64,000 bases of DNA from Sphingomonas sp. HMP6 (lineage in GTDB: Bacteria; Pseudomonadota; Alphaproteobacteria; Sphingomonadales; Sphingomonadaceae): NCBI RefSeq assembly GCF_013374095.1, contig NZ_AP022672.1:1859501-1923500 (forward strand). Reading direction: 5' to 3'. This document shows, one piece after another, positions 27,688-37,531 of the stretch; within the stretch, counting starts at the first letter, position 1; each line of letters starts with the position of its first letter. The notes below the pieces were generated by a model. It worked only from the letters and a program-made list of their open reading frames with translations, did no database searches and was not told the DNA's origin. The translations under genes were made by a program, and so were the position numbers.

Positions 27688-29240
27688 GCTGCCGCCCAGA
27701 GCGCAATTTGAAACGAAGCGCCAGCGGCAACGCGCGCCGCCACGATCGTCCCGCCGCTTGCCGCCAGCAGGGATCGCGCGATGGCTAGGCCCAGCCCCGC
27801 CCCGCCTTCCTCGCGCCGACCGGTGAAGAAGGGTTCGAAAATACGCTCGATATCCGCCGCCGCCACGCCGGGGCCATCATCCGACACCGATACGCGAACG
27901 CCGTCCGCCGCCTCAATGCCGATCGTGACGCGAGTCGCACCCGCCTGCCGCGCATTTTCGACGACGGTCTCCAGGATCGTCTCGATCGCCGCGCTTGTCA
28001 CCCGCGCATCGGGCACCGCGCCAGCAATCACCTCCACCGCGAACGAATCCCCCCGAAACGAATCGGCGACCCGCCGCGCCGCCGCCACGACATCAGCGCG
28101 CGCATCGGCATCGATCGTCGCCATGTCGGCGCGGGCGAGATCGAGCAGCCGCTGCACCAATCGCGCGAGCCGGTCCGCATCCGCCGTCGCATTGCCGAGG
28201 AAGCGCGCGCGTTCCGCCGCGCTCATCTCCGCGCCGTGATCGCCGAGCAGTTCGAGCGCGCCGCGAATCCCGGCGATCGGCGTCTTGAATTCGTGGCTCA
28301 CTGCCGCGGCAAAATCCCGCAAGTAACGCGAGCGCCGCTCGATCCGCTCGGCCATACGGCGGAAATTGTCGTAAAGCTGCGCGATCTCGATCGCGGCGGT
28401 GACCGGCGTTTCCGGCACCACCGGCACCCCGCGCGCGACATCGTCGCTGGCGCGCGCCAGCGCGGAGATCGGCCGTGCGATGCCGCGCGACAGCAAACCT
28501 GCCAGCACCAGCAACGTGAGGAAGATCACCCCCGTCCCCAGCAGGATCGCCACCCGGTCCTGCCAGATGCCGATGAACAGCCCGCGCGGGGAGCGCGTCA
28601 CCATCACCACGCCGATCACCCGCCCACCGGCGATTACCGGACGGGCATGATGCACGCGGATCGCATAGGCGCGGCTGAGCATCGCGCGCCAATCGGCCAT
28701 TTCCGTCGCACTGCGTTCGCGCAGGACCGTCGCCGGACGCCCGCGCAACGCGGCGCGCACCTCGGCCAGTTTCCCAAAATTCAACCCGGCATCATCGCGC
28801 CCAAGCACCACCGTACCGTGGCGGTCGAGCAGCCGTGTCGCGGTCAACGTCACCGCGACGGCATCGCTGACGATCGGACGAAGCGCCTGCGCGACCTGCG
28901 CGGAATGTGGGTCGGGCGGCCCTGCCACCCGCCCGCGTGGCGCGCGCGGCAGCACCGGGTCTGTGCGCAAGTCGATCCCCGGCACCTCAGGCGCAAGCGG
29001 GCGCGGCGCTGGGTCCGGCGCCCCGTTCCGCCACGCCGATTTATACGCCGCCGCAAGCACCACGCTTTGCGCGATCAGTTCGGATTCGGTCTGCTGGACG
29101 ATCGTGTTCTCATACACCCGCAGTGACAGCGCCGCGACGCCCGGCAGCGTCGCCACGAACAATAACGTCCCGAACAAGATCACGCGCAGCCGCAGCTTCG
29201 GCCAATGCGCCTTGGCAAAATCCTTCAGCGCCCCGATCAC
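27684..29240 (-). CDS. Membrane sensor histidine kinase
   Basis: About 518 residues: membrane helix near 17-40, a periplasmic sensor region of roughly 220 residues, second helix (AILLGTGVIFLTLLVLAGLL), HAMP (SRGIARPISALARASDDVARG), HisKA with phosphoacceptor histidine in SHEFKTPIAGIRGALELL, and HATPase motifs VVENARQAGATR, VSDDGPGV and GAGLGLAIARSLL. The layout resembles CreC-like kinases. The start is either GTG 29240 or TTG 29252, the latter overlapping the regulator stop (TTGA); 29240 is listed. It pairs with the response regulator immediately upstream. Confidence 0.9.
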   Translation of the reverse strand: MIGALKDFAKAHWPKLRLRVILFGTLLFVATLPGVAALSLRVYENTIVQQTESELIAQSVVLAAAYKSAWRNGAPDPAPRPLAPEVPGIDLRTDPVLPRAPRGRVAGPPDPHSAQVAQALRPIVSDAVAVTLTATRLLDRHGTVVLGRDDAGLNFGKLAEVRAALRGRPATVLRERSATEMADWRAMLSRAYAIRVHHARPVIAGGRVIGVVMVTRSPRGLFIGIWQDRVAILLGTGVIFLTLLVLAGLLSRGIARPISALARASDDVARGVPVVPETPVTAAIEIAQLYDNFRRMAERIERRSRYLRDFAAAVSHEFKTPIAGIRGALELLGDHGAEMSAAERARFLGNATADADRLARLVQRLLDLARADMATIDADARADVVAAARRVADSFRGDSFAVEVIAGAVPDARVTSAAIETILETVVENARQAGATRVTIGIEAADGVRVSVSDDGPGVAAADIERIFEPFFTGRREEGGAGLGLAIARSLLAASGGTIVAARVAAGASFQIALWAAA

Positions 29241-29248
29241 ATCAAGGC

Positions 29249-29953
29249 TCAAGCGCAACTGCCGATGCGATATCCGATCCCGGCACGCGTCTCGATCAGA
29301 TCGACCTCGGGAAATTTGCCCCGAAGATTGCGGACATGGCTGTCGATCGTGCGGTCGGTGATCGCAAAGCCCGGACCGTGCAGCCGATCGATGATCGCAT
29401 CGCGCGAGAACACCTTGGTCGGGCTGGTCGCGAACAGCAGCAAGAGCTGGAATTCGGTCGCGGTCAGCAACACGGGCGCATCGTCGAAGCGCGCCTCCCA
29501 CGCCTCGGTATCGAGCGACAGGCGCGCGTGGGTTACTGCCTGGGGCGGCAGGGCAGGTGCAGTCCCGCGCTTCAGGATCGCACCGACGCGCGCCACCACT
29601 TCGCGCGGAGAGAAAGGCTTCACGACATAATCGTCGCCGCCGATTTCGATGCCGACGATCCGGTCGATCTCGTCATCGCGCGACGACAGGAACAGGATCG
29701 GCAGCGCCGCCCCCGCCCCGCCCCCGATGCTCGTATCTCCGCGCAATTTGCGGCAGAGGTCGAGGCCGTTCAAACGCGGCATGTTGATGTCGAGCACCAT
29801 CAGATCGGGCATCCGCCGCGCGAGCGCCGCCAGCGCATCCTCGCCATCGACCGCCTCCGCCACGCTCATACCCGCCTTGCCGAGCGCGAAGGCGAGCAAT
29901 TCGCGGATGTGCGGGTCGTCATCGACGATCAGGATGTGGCTCATGGACGGCAT
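29249..29953 (-). CDS. OmpR-family response regulator
   Basis: A 234-residue two-domain regulator: receiver domain with the acidic pocket VDDDPHI, phosphoacceptor aspartate in LMVLDINMPRLNG, threonine/serine at LFLSSRD and lysine in VVKPFSPREV; then a winged-helix DNA-binding domain (TATEFQLLLLFATSPTKVFS, DRTIDSHVRNLRGKF, GIGYRI). The start at 29953 is chosen for AGGA 6 nt upstream; a second ATG lies three codons later. It is transcribed with the kinase and the BaiN-like gene. Target genes are unknown. Confidence 0.93.
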   Translation of the reverse strand: MPSMSHILIVDDDPHIRELLAFALGKAGMSVAEAVDGEDALAALARRMPDLMVLDINMPRLNGLDLCRKLRGDTSIGGGAGAALPILFLSSRDDEIDRIVGIEIGGDDYVVKPFSPREVVARVGAILKRGTAPALPPQAVTHARLSLDTEAWEARFDDAPVLLTATEFQLLLLFATSPTKVFSRDAIIDRLHGPGFAITDRTIDSHVRNLRGKFPEVDLIETRAGIGYRIGSCA

Positions 29954-30001
29954 GTGTGGTCCTCGTTCGCGCGTCGTCAATCACTTCCGGGCGCCCCTTT
30001 C

Positions 30002-30089
30002 GTCACCCCGGCCTTGTGCCGGGGTCCACCCATCAACGAGAAGCAACGCCCGAGGGGCACGGTGGACCCCGGCACAAGGCCGGGGTGAC
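30002..30089. repeat. Palindromic repeat, type A
   Basis: Arms GTCACCCCGGCCTTGTGCC (30002) and GGCACAAGGCCGGGGTGAC (ending 30089), perfect inverted copies, with a spacer unlike those of the other type A copies. It lies between the divergent response-regulator and thiolase genes. Confidence 0.95.
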
Positions 30090-30186
30090 GGATATGGTTT
30101 AGGCGAGCCCCATCCACCGCTGATGCCGCGCTTGTGGAGAAAAGGTGCAGACGGTACGCCGCACAATCCATTCGAAAGGCCCGAAC

Positions 30187-31383
30187 ATGCGCGAAGCCGC
30201 GATCGTCTCCACCGCCCGCACCCCCATCGGCAAGGCTTACCGCGGCGCGTTCAACGCGACAGAAGCGCCCGTGCTGGCGGCGCATGTGATGAACGCGGCG
30301 GTCGAGCGCGCAGGGATCGACCCCGCGCGGATCGACGAGATTTTCTGGGGCGTCGGCAATCAATGGGGCAGCCAGGGCGGCAATGCCGGGCGGATGGCGA
30401 CCTTCGCGGCGGGCCTGCCGCAGAGCGTGCCCGCCTTCACGCTCGACCGCAAATGCGGCTCCGGGCTGACGGCGGTGGCGCTCGCCGCGCGGAGCATCAT
30501 CTGTGACGAAATGGATGTCGCGCTGGCAGGCGGCATGGAATCGGTGAGCTTCACCGTGACCAAGGATGCCCCGCGTTACGTTAACCAATCGGTCACGAGC
30601 AAGGAACCCGCCGCCTACATCCCGATGATCGAAACCGCCGAGATCGTCGCCGAGCGCTATGGCATCAGCCGCGCGGCGCAGGATGCCTATGCCGCGATGA
30701 GCCAGCAGCGGGCCGCACGCGGGCTGGAAACGGGGGCATTCACCGCCGAAATCGCGCCGATCACGGTGGAGAAGGCGATCTTCGACAAGAGCGGTGAGCG
30801 CACCGGCAGCGAAACGGTGACGCTGTCGCAGGACGAGGGGATCCGTGCGGGCACGACGGCTGAGGGGCTGGCCGGGCTCAAGACCGTCTGGCCGGGCGGC
30901 GAATTCACCGGCGCGGGGCAGAACATCACGGCGGGCAATGCGAGCCAGCTATCCGACGGTGCCTCGGCGCAGATCGTGATGGACCACGCGACGGCCAAGG
31001 CCGAGGGGCGCGAGATTCTCGGCATTTATCGTGGTTTTCAGGCGGCGGGCTGCGCGCCCGATGAAATGGGCATCGGCCCGGTCTTCGCGATCCCGAAATT
31101 GCTGGCGCGCGCCGGGCTGTCAGTCGCCGACATCGGGCTGTGGGAATTGAACGAAGCGTTCGCGTCGCAATGCCTGTATTGCCGCGATTTCCTCGGGATC
31201 GATCCGGAGAAATACAACGTCAATGGCGGCGCGATCGCGATCGGGCATCCGTTCGGGATGACGGGATCGCGGCTGGTCGGTCATGCGCTGATCGAGGGTC
31301 GGCGGCGTGGGGTCCGCTATGTTGTGGTGTCGATGTGTACGGCGGGCGGAATGGGGGCGGCGGGACTGTTTGAAGTCGCGTAG
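30187..31383 (+). CDS. Acetyl-CoA C-acyltransferase (thiolase)
   Basis: A 398-residue thiolase with active-site cysteine C90 ([12 protein letters not shown]), the histidine in [17 protein letters not shown] and second cysteine C384 ([13 protein letters not shown]). It condenses or cleaves 3-ketoacyl-CoA in fatty-acid or amino-acid breakdown. The start at 30187 follows GAAAGG and begins the domain ([13 protein letters not shown]); upstream codons lie in non-coding sequence. It stands alone between a repeat and a hairpin cluster. Degradative versus biosynthetic role cannot be decided here. Confidence 0.92.
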   Translation: MREAAIVSTARTPIGKAYRGAFNATEAPVLAAHVMNAAVERAGIDPARIDEIFWGVGNQWGSQGGNAGRMATFAAGLPQSVPAFTLDRKCGSGLTAVALAARSIICDEMDVALAGGMESVSFTVTKDAPRYVNQSVTSKEPAAYIPMIETAEIVAERYGISRAAQDAYAAMSQQRAARGLETGAFTAEIAPITVEKAIFDKSGERTGSETVTLSQDEGIRAGTTAEGLAGLKTVWPGGEFTGAGQNITAGNASQLSDGASAQIVMDHATAKAEGREILGIYRGFQAAGCAPDEMGIGPVFAIPKLLARAGLSVADIGLWELNEAFASQCLYCRDFLGIDPEKYNVNGGAIAIGHPFGMTGSRLVGHALIEGRRRGVRYVVVSMCTAGGMGAAGLFEVA

Positions 31384-31390
31384 CGCGAGC

Positions 31391-31476
31391 ATTTAGCGAA
31401 GCTAAATCGAGCCACCAGCTACGCGACCGGCCGGCGGCGCTACAGCGCCGACCGACGACGCGGCTTCGCCGCGTCG
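31391..31476. terminator. Cluster of three hairpins between convergent genes
   Basis: Three perfect short hairpins follow one another: ATTTAGC-GAA-GCTAAAT (31391-31407), CGGCGCT-AC-AGCGCCG (31435-31450) and CGACGCGGC-TTC-GCCGCGTCG (31456-31476). They lie between the thiolase and the convergent lipoprotein gene and could terminate both, although no long T-run follows. Confidence 0.5.
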
Positions 31477-31492
31477 CCACCGGCACCCACCC

Positions 31493-33121
31493 CTACCGCT
31501 TCGTCTCCGTCAAAAACAAAAACGAATAATCCGACGCATAAGGCTGCGGTGCGCCGCCCACGACCCTCGACACCTTGCGCAAACCACCTTTAGCCGCAGC
31601 CTGCAGCCCCGGCGGTGACGCGATCGACGTGTAATTGGCATGGCAATCCATGCACCCGGCCTGCGTCTGCTGGAACGACTCCAGCGTGGCATCGGCGAGG
31701 ATCTGCGCGGTCCCGCCCGCTGCACCCTTGGGCGAGGGGGTACCCTGCGGCAGCGGCAGGCGCTGTCCGGCGGGAAGCGGATTGCCGCTGTCGGTCGGCC
31801 ATTGCACACCGACCAGCCGGTAATAATTGAACACCGATTTCGCGGGCAGCAAGCTCCAGAAATAGGCCGTCACGCCGTTCGCCGTCGCCGATACCGGCGT
31901 CACCCGCGTGATCTGCATTGGCGCGGTGAAGGGCTGGCATGTGCCGCCGGGCGCCGGCGGACAGGGTGTCGGCGGCGCGTTATGCACGCATTTGAACGCA
32001 TTGGTCTTCGGGTCGCATTTGGGATCGAAGAAGGTGTAGCCCGGCGACGGTTTCTGATTGGGATTGGCGGGTAAGGTCGGCGCGACGAAGCCCCCGCCCG
32101 CCGCCTCGTCCGGCGTATTGTCGATCTGCTCGAACGTCGCCCAGATCCATTGGTGGAACGCCACCGTCTTGCGCGCGATGTGCAAGCCGACGAGGCCGAC
32201 GGTCACTTGCCGCCGGGCCTTGGTGACGGGGTCGACGATTTCGGCGATCGCGGTCTTGTAGCGGTAATCGAGCGAATGGTCGGCGGGCAGCGGCGTCCAT
32301 GACGCCTTCACCTCCATCGCCCCGACATGGTCGCCATAAGTCTTGATATTGCCCTCGCAATCGGTGTCGTCCCACCCGTTCGACTGGCCTTCGGGCATGG
32401 TCAGGCCGCCGCGCATCAGCGCCCCCGGCGGCGGCGGTCCGGGTGGGCCGTCGCTGAGATACTTTCCGGGCTGGCTGGCGCAGGCCAATTGGCCGGCCGC
32501 CGTGGTCAGATTCTGTGTCGTGATGAATTCATATTCGTCGCGATTCATCATGATCTCGTAATAGGTGAGATCACCGCGCGCGTTGGTCAGCCAGTGATGG
32601 CCGCTGCCCGCCTGATAGATGTCGCTGAGGTCCGCCGCGCCGAATTTGGATGTGCGGCTCAGCACCTTCGAGGTCGGACGCTTGGCCTGCCAAGTGCCCT
32701 TCATCGGCCCCTTCATCGGCGTAGCGGTGAAGACGGCGGACGCCTCCATATAGCTTTCCCAGACCTTCGGGCTGGTGTCTCCGGGCGTACCGAACGATGC
32801 GGGCAGCGCCTTGGGATTGGGATAGCCAGGATTACTAGGGTCGGCCTGCCAGTTGAGCGCGACAAACTCCTGCCACGCGAAGCAATAGACGCTGGTGTCG
32901 TCGCGCGCCGGACTGGAGACCAACGCCGATTCGAGCGTCTTTGGGCCGGCCGTGCAAGGATTGGTCGTGACCGGTGTAGCGGCGGCTGTTGTAACCGTAC
33001 CGCTCGCGTTCGAACCGCCCGCTCCGCCCGCAGTACACCCGCCGACCACGAGGCCGAGCGTCACCACGCCGACCATCGCCACTCGAGTCGATTTGCAGAT
33101 TGCGTCTAACCCCAACATCAC
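31493..33121 (-). CDS. Lipoprotein with a single c-type heme motif, function unknown
   Basis: A 542-residue exported lipoprotein: signal helix TRVAMVGVVTLGLVV with lipobox VGGC (cysteine 29). Residues 490-494 are CMDCH, a CxxCH heme-attachment motif, so it may be a monoheme cytochrome c. Recognisable blocks without a named family are YCFAWQEFVALNWQADP, HHWLTNARGDLTYYEIMMNRDEYEF and RKTVAFHQWIWATFEQIDN. Several other cysteines (CDPKTNAFKC, PCPPAPGGTC) suggest disulfides. No partner gene is adjacent. Role in electron transfer is inference from the motif only. Confidence 0.8.
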   Translation of the reverse strand: MMLGLDAICKSTRVAMVGVVTLGLVVGGCTAGGAGGSNASGTVTTAAATPVTTNPCTAGPKTLESALVSSPARDDTSVYCFAWQEFVALNWQADPSNPGYPNPKALPASFGTPGDTSPKVWESYMEASAVFTATPMKGPMKGTWQAKRPTSKVLSRTSKFGAADLSDIYQAGSGHHWLTNARGDLTYYEIMMNRDEYEFITTQNLTTAAGQLACASQPGKYLSDGPPGPPPPGALMRGGLTMPEGQSNGWDDTDCEGNIKTYGDHVGAMEVKASWTPLPADHSLDYRYKTAIAEIVDPVTKARRQVTVGLVGLHIARKTVAFHQWIWATFEQIDNTPDEAAGGGFVAPTLPANPNQKPSPGYTFFDPKCDPKTNAFKCVHNAPPTPCPPAPGGTCQPFTAPMQITRVTPVSATANGVTAYFWSLLPAKSVFNYYRLVGVQWPTDSGNPLPAGQRLPLPQGTPSPKGAAGGTAQILADATLESFQQTQAGCMDCHANYTSIASPPGLQAAAKGGLRKVSRVVGGAPQPYASDYSFLFLTETKR

Positions 33122-33233
33122 AGCCCCCGCCTACTGATTGTTCATGGTCGATCGTTCCACTTGTGTAACACACAGTTTGAAGGATCGACCAGATAATCTC
33201 GCTCCGATCCTGTTCGATCCAACGCCCGGCGCG

Positions 33234-33782
33234 TCACACCGCCACTTCGCGCCACGCCCCCTGCGTAATCCCGTCGAGGGTCCACTCCCCAACCCGCCAG
33301 CGCACCAGCCGCAAGGTCGGCAACCCCACCGCCGCCGTCATGCGCCGCACTTGCCGATTGCGCCCCTCGCGGATCGTGAGTTGCAGCCAGCAGTCGGGCA
33401 CGCTCTTGCGAAACCGCACCGGCGGATCGCGCGGCCACAGCTCGGGCGGGTCGATCCGCTCGACCTCGGCCGGGCGCGTCATCCCGTCCTTCAGCAACAC
33501 GCCCTTGCGCAGCGCCGCAAGGCTCGCCTCGTCGGGCTCCCCCTCTACCTGCACCCAATACGTCTTGGGCAGTTTGAACCGCGGGTCGGCGATACGCGCC
33601 TGCAGGCGCCCGTCATCGGTCAGCAGCAACAGCCCCTCGCTATCGCGGTCGAGCCGCCCCGCCGGATAGACTCCCGGCACGGCCAAAAACTCCGACAGCG
33701 TCGCGCGCGCCGTGTCGGACCCGGCATCGGTGAATTGCGAGAGGACGCCATACGGCTTGTTGAACAGGAGAAGCCGCGCCAT
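33234..33782 (-). CDS. rluE: 23S rRNA pseudouridine synthase RluE
   Basis: A 182-residue RsuA/RluB/E/F-family pseudouridine synthase without an S4 domain, as in RluE. It starts [19 protein letters not shown], has the catalytic aspartate D45 in [20 protein letters not shown], and ends with the family motif [22 protein letters not shown]. RluE modifies U2457 of 23S rRNA in Escherichia coli. The frame is open upstream into the neighbouring gene; 33782 is the family-consistent start, 8 nt after the stop of the hydrolase-OsmC gene. Confidence 0.9.
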   Translation of the reverse strand: MARLLLFNKPYGVLSQFTDAGSDTARATLSEFLAVPGVYPAGRLDRDSEGLLLLTDDGRLQARIADPRFKLPKTYWVQVEGEPDEASLAALRKGVLLKDGMTRPAEVERIDPPELWPRDPPVRFRKSVPDCWLQLTIREGRNRQVRRMTAAVGLPTLRLVRWRVGEWTLDGITQGAWREVAV

Positions 33783-33790
33783 CAGACGCG

Positions 33791-34987
33791 CTATAGCAGC
33801 CGCGTCTCGATCCGGGGATGGTTTTCGAGCGTGCGGTGTACCGGGCATTTGTCGGCAATGACCAGCATCCGCATCCGCTGCGCTTCGCTCAAATCGCCTT
33901 CCAGCCGGATGACGCGTTCCAGCACCTCGATCTGCGGCTGACCCGTCGCACAATCGGCGCAATCGTCGGCATGGCGGCGACTGTGGTTGAGCGTCACCGA
34001 CACGCCGGTCAGCGGGATGCCCTCTTTCTCCGCCACCAGCCGCAGCGTCATCGCGGTACAGGTGCCAAGCGCCGACAGCAGCAGATCATACGGCGTCGGC
34101 CCGAGATCGCTGCCGCCCACCGCAAGCGGTTCGTCAGCCAGGAAGGTGTGGCCCGATGAATCGACGATCTGCACGAACTTCGCCTCGGTCGAGGTAACGC
34201 GGACATGTCCCTCGGGCACTGCATCGATAGGCATGGCTGGGCCGAGAAAAGGCTGCACCCAGGCGGCGATGATCATCGCGGCATAGCTCGCCTGCTCAGG
34301 ATCGGTCAGCAAATGATCCGCGCCGTTCAAGGCCACGAAGCTCTTGGGATGCTTCGCCGCCTCGAAAATCGCGCGCGCATTCTCGATCCCGACGGTCGCA
34401 TCGGTCGCCGAATGCAGCACCAGCAGCGCCCGCTTCAACCGCCCGAGCCGCGCCGCCTGATCCTGCCCCGCGACCGAGTCGAGGAAATCGCGCCCGATCC
34501 GGAATGGCCGCCCGCCGATCGACACTTCGGTCTGCTGATCGCCGATATCCTCGGTACCCTTGATGAGATGCAGGACATGCGCGGGATCGAACGGCGCGGC
34601 GATCGTCACGACCGCCTTTACCGAGGGAATCTGCTCCGCCGCCGCAATCACCGCCGCGACGCCGAGCGAATGGCCGATCAGGATCGCCGGCGCGCCTATG
34701 CTGCTTTCCAGATACGCCGCCGCCGCGACCAGATCATCGACATTGGCGGTGAAATGGCTGTCCGCGAACGCCCCTTCGCTGTCGCCGAGACCCGTGAAAT
34801 CGAAGCGCAGCGTCGCGATCCCCTGCTCGGCGAGCGCAAGACTCACCCGCCGCGCGCCGTGGCTACGCGCGGTGCAGGTGAAGCAATGCGCAAACACCGC
34901 GACCGCGCGAACGCGCCCCGGCGGCAGCTCGATCGACCCGGCGAGCATCACCCCGGCGGCATTGGGGAACCGGACCTCATGCTTCAT
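33791..34987 (-). CDS. Alpha/beta hydrolase-OsmC fusion protein
   Basis: A 398-residue two-domain protein. Residues 1-250 form an alpha/beta hydrolase with nucleophile serine in [15 protein letters not shown], an aspartate in [13 protein letters not shown] and histidine in [12 protein letters not shown]. Residues 260-398 form an OsmC/Ohr-type domain with two cysteines, one in [16 protein letters not shown] and one in [12 protein letters not shown], the redox pair used against organic peroxides. This fusion is a known architecture of unknown exact function. It lies just upstream of rluE with an 8-nt gap. Confidence 0.93.
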   Translation of the reverse strand: MKHEVRFPNAAGVMLAGSIELPPGRVRAVAVFAHCFTCTARSHGARRVSLALAEQGIATLRFDFTGLGDSEGAFADSHFTANVDDLVAAAAYLESSIGAPAILIGHSLGVAAVIAAAEQIPSVKAVVTIAAPFDPAHVLHLIKGTEDIGDQQTEVSIGGRPFRIGRDFLDSVAGQDQAARLGRLKRALLVLHSATDATVGIENARAIFEAAKHPKSFVALNGADHLLTDPEQASYAAMIIAAWVQPFLGPAMPIDAVPEGHVRVTSTEAKFVQIVDSSGHTFLADEPLAVGGSDLGPTPYDLLLSALGTCTAMTLRLVAEKEGIPLTGVSVTLNHSRRHADDCADCATGQPQIEVLERVIRLEGDLSEAQRMRMLVIADKCPVHRTLENHPRIETRLL

Positions 34988-35092
34988 GGCAAACGCCCTC
35001 CTGCCCGGCAGATAGCACGACCGCCTGTATACGCGCCAAGCGGACAGCGGCGCGCACCCTTTCGGGAGCCGACGCGTCCTCCGCCCAGCGGT

Positions 35093-36433
35093 TTAGTCCG
35101 CGAACAACAGCACCGGCGTCTCCAGATACTTCTTCAACGCCTGGACGAAGCTCGCCGCATCCCACCCATCGACCACACGGTGATCGCAGCTGATCGACAG
35201 GTTCATCAGTTTCGCGCGCACGATCTCGTCGCCCATAAAGACCGGACGCTCGACGATCTTGTTCGGACCGATGATCGCGACTTCGGGGCGGTTGATCACC
35301 GGTGTCGTCGCGATCCCGCCGAGCGGCCCGAGCGAGGTGACGGTCAGCGTGCCGCCGCCCATTTCCTGCGGGGTGAGCTTATTGGCGCGCGCCGCCTCGG
35401 CCAGCCGCAGGATTTCGGTCGCGAGCTGCCACACGTTGCGGTCCTGCGCATCGCGGATGACGGGGACGGTCAGCCCGGCATCAGTCTGTGTCGCCATGCC
35501 GAGATGGACGCTGCCGTGCCGCGTGACCACGCCCGCTTCGTCATCGTAGCGCGCGTTGATCATCGGGAAGGCGGGCACCGTCTTGCAAATCGCCGCGATC
35601 AGCAACGGGAGCATCGTCAGCTTTGGCCGCTGCCCGCGATTGGCGTTGAGATCGGCGCGCATCGCCTCGAGCGCGGTGACGTCCACTTCATCGACATAGG
35701 TGAAATGCGGGATCGCGCGCTTCGACGCCGCCATATTCTCGGCGATGCGGCGGCGCATCCCGATGACCTTGACCGCTTCGTCGGCGCGGGCGTGCGACGC
35801 GTGCGGGGCGTGGTAGCCCTGCCCCTGGCCGTAGCGCAGGAACGCGTCGAGATCGCTGTGGCGGACGCGGTCGCTTTCGGTCTTCACGTGCGCCAGATCG
35901 ATGCCGAGATCGGCCGCGCGCGCGCGGACGGCGGGAGAGGCGAGGACTCGCTCTTCTCCCCTCCCGCCCGCGGGAGGGGCTGGGGGTGGGCTCGCGCCAT
36001 CAACGGGGCCGTCGGTGGCGAGCGCGCGCCCGCCCCCTCCCGCAAGCGGGAGGGAGGAAGAAGGTGCCTCTACCCCCGGATTCTCCGCCTCATATTGCTC
36101 CGCCACCTCTTCCTGCTCGCTGGAAAGCGGTGCGGCCTTCACCTCATCCGTCACCGGCTCCAACGCAGGCGCTTCGGACGCCGAGAAATCCCCTTCGGTC
36201 TCGATCACCACCAGCGCGGCACCGATCGAGACCTGATCGCCGACTTCACCCGCCAGTTCGATCACGGTCCCCGACACCGGCGATTCCATCTCCACGGTCG
36301 CCTTGTCGGTCATCATGTCGGCGATTTGCTGGTCCTCCTCGATCCGATCGCCAACCTTGACGTGCCAGGCGACGATCTCGGCCTCGGAAATGCCTTCGCC
36401 GATATCGGGGAGTTTGAAGGTGAAGCGTGCCAT
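35093..36433 (-). CDS. bkdB: 2-oxoacid dehydrogenase E2 (dihydrolipoyl acyltransferase)
   Basis: The transacylase core of a branched-chain 2-oxoacid dehydrogenase complex, 446 residues. Lipoyl domain 1-80 with lipoyl lysine K44 (MMTDKATVEME), an Ala/Pro/Gly-rich linker, peripheral subunit-binding domain about 164-200 (ASPAVRARAADLGIDL), and catalytic domain ending with SCDHRVVDGWDAASFV (HxxxDG). The linker residues 125-161 are the in-frame translation of a palindromic repeat (35951-36059). It follows E1-beta by 39 nt. E3 (lipoamide dehydrogenase) is absent from the window. Confidence 0.92.
   Translation of the reverse strand: MARFTFKLPDIGEGISEAEIVAWHVKVGDRIEEDQQIADMMTDKATVEMESPVSGTVIELAGEVGDQVSIGAALVVIETEGDFSASEAPALEPVTDEVKAAPLSSEQEEVAEQYEAENPGVEAPSSSLPLAGGGGRALATDGPVDGASPPPAPPAGGRGEERVLASPAVRARAADLGIDLAHVKTESDRVRHSDLDAFLRYGQGQGYHAPHASHARADEAVKVIGMRRRIAENMAASKRAIPHFTYVDEVDVTALEAMRADLNANRGQRPKLTMLPLLIAAICKTVPAFPMINARYDDEAGVVTRHGSVHLGMATQTDAGLTVPVIRDAQDRNVWQLATEILRLAEAARANKLTPQEMGGGTLTVTSLGPLGGIATTPVINRPEVAIIGPNKIVERPVFMGDEIVRAKLMNLSISCDHRVVDGWDAASFVQALKKYLETPVLLFAD
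35951..36059. repeat. Palindromic repeat inside the E2 linker
   Basis: Two hairpin arms, CCCTCCCGCCCGCGGGAGGG and CCCTCCCGCAAGCGGGAGGG, are about 70 nt apart with complementary flanks (GGGGTGGGCTCGCGCC / GGCGAGCGCGCGCCCGCCCC). The element is fully open in the E2 frame and encodes S125-E161. Confidence 0.85.
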
Positions 36434-36472
36434 CTCAATAAATCCGTATGTGGGTGGGGGCCGCGGGGGACG

Positions 36473-37531
36473 TCAGGCCTTCATGATCTTCTTGAGCGCC
36501 TCGCCGATCCGCACCGGCCCGGGGAAATACGCCCATTCGAGGCTATGCGGATAGGGCGTGTCGAAGCCGGTCACGCGCTCGATCGGGGCTTCGAGATGGT
36601 AGAAGCAGCGTTCCTGGACTTGCGCCGACAGCTCCGCGCCAAAGCCGCTGGTCCGCGTCGCCTCATGCACGATCATGCAGCGTCCGGTCTTTTGCACCGA
36701 CGCTGCGATCGTCTCGATGTCGAGCGGCACAAGCGTGCGCAGATCGATCACCTCGGCATCGACGCCCGCTTCCTCGATCACGGCGAGCGCGACATGCACC
36801 ATCGTGCCGTAGGCGAGCACCGTCAGCGCCTCGCCCGCGCGGACCACCTTCGCCTTGCCGAGTTCGATCTTGTAATAGCCGGTCGGCACGTCGCCGGCGG
36901 GATGCTGCGACCAATTCTGCGTCGGCTTGTCCCAATGGCCGTCGAACGGGCCGTTATAGATGCGCTTGGGCTCGAAGAAGATCGTCGGGTCATTGTCCTC
37001 GATCGCGGCGATCAACAGGCCCTTGGCGTCATACGGCGTCGATGGGATCACCGTCTTGATGCCCGAGACGTGGGTGAAGATGCCTTCGGGGCTCTGCGAG
37101 TGCGTCTGCCCGCCGAAGATGCCGCCGCCGAAGGGCGAGCGCACCGTGATCGGCGCGGTGAATTCGCCCGCCGAGCGATAGCGCAGCCGCGCCGCCTCCG
37201 ACACGAGCTGATCGAGTGCGGGATAGATATAATCGGCGAACTGGATTTCGGGCACCGGGCGCAGGCCGTAAGCACCCATCCCGACCGCGACGCCGATGAT
37301 GCCGCATTCGGTGATTGGCGTATCGAACACGCGCGTCTTGCCGTATTTCGCCTGCAACCCCGCGGTCGCGCGGAACACGCCGCCGAAATAGCCGACATCC
37401 TCGCCCATCACGACGATGTCGGGATCGCGCGCCATCATCACGTCCATCGCCGAATTGATCGCCTGGATCATGTTCATCCGGGTGGAAGTCGGGGCCTCAT
37501 CCGGGCGCGCGCTGTCGATCATGTCGTTCAT
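36473..37531 (-). CDS. bkdA2: Branched-chain 2-oxoacid dehydrogenase E1 subunit beta
   Basis: A 352-residue transketolase-like subunit of the thiamine-dependent decarboxylase. Typical blocks: INSAMDVMMARDPDIVVMGEDVGYFGGVFRAT, VFDTPITECGIIGVAVGMG, and RSPFGGGIFGGQTHSQSPE near 139-157. It forms the alpha2-beta2 E1 with the product of the gene at 38379-39680, decarboxylating valine-, leucine- and isoleucine-derived keto acids; that specificity fits the valine-degradation genes at the left end. The ATGA start overlaps the stop of the Tat-type hydrolase. Confidence 0.93.
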   Translation of the reverse strand: MNDMIDSARPDEAPTSTRMNMIQAINSAMDVMMARDPDIVVMGEDVGYFGGVFRATAGLQAKYGKTRVFDTPITECGIIGVAVGMGAYGLRPVPEIQFADYIYPALDQLVSEAARLRYRSAGEFTAPITVRSPFGGGIFGGQTHSQSPEGIFTHVSGIKTVIPSTPYDAKGLLIAAIEDNDPTIFFEPKRIYNGPFDGHWDKPTQNWSQHPAGDVPTGYYKIELGKAKVVRAGEALTVLAYGTMVHVALAVIEEAGVDAEVIDLRTLVPLDIETIAASVQKTGRCMIVHEATRTSGFGAELSAQVQERCFYHLEAPIERVTGFDTPYPHSLEWAYFPGPVRIGEALKKIMKA

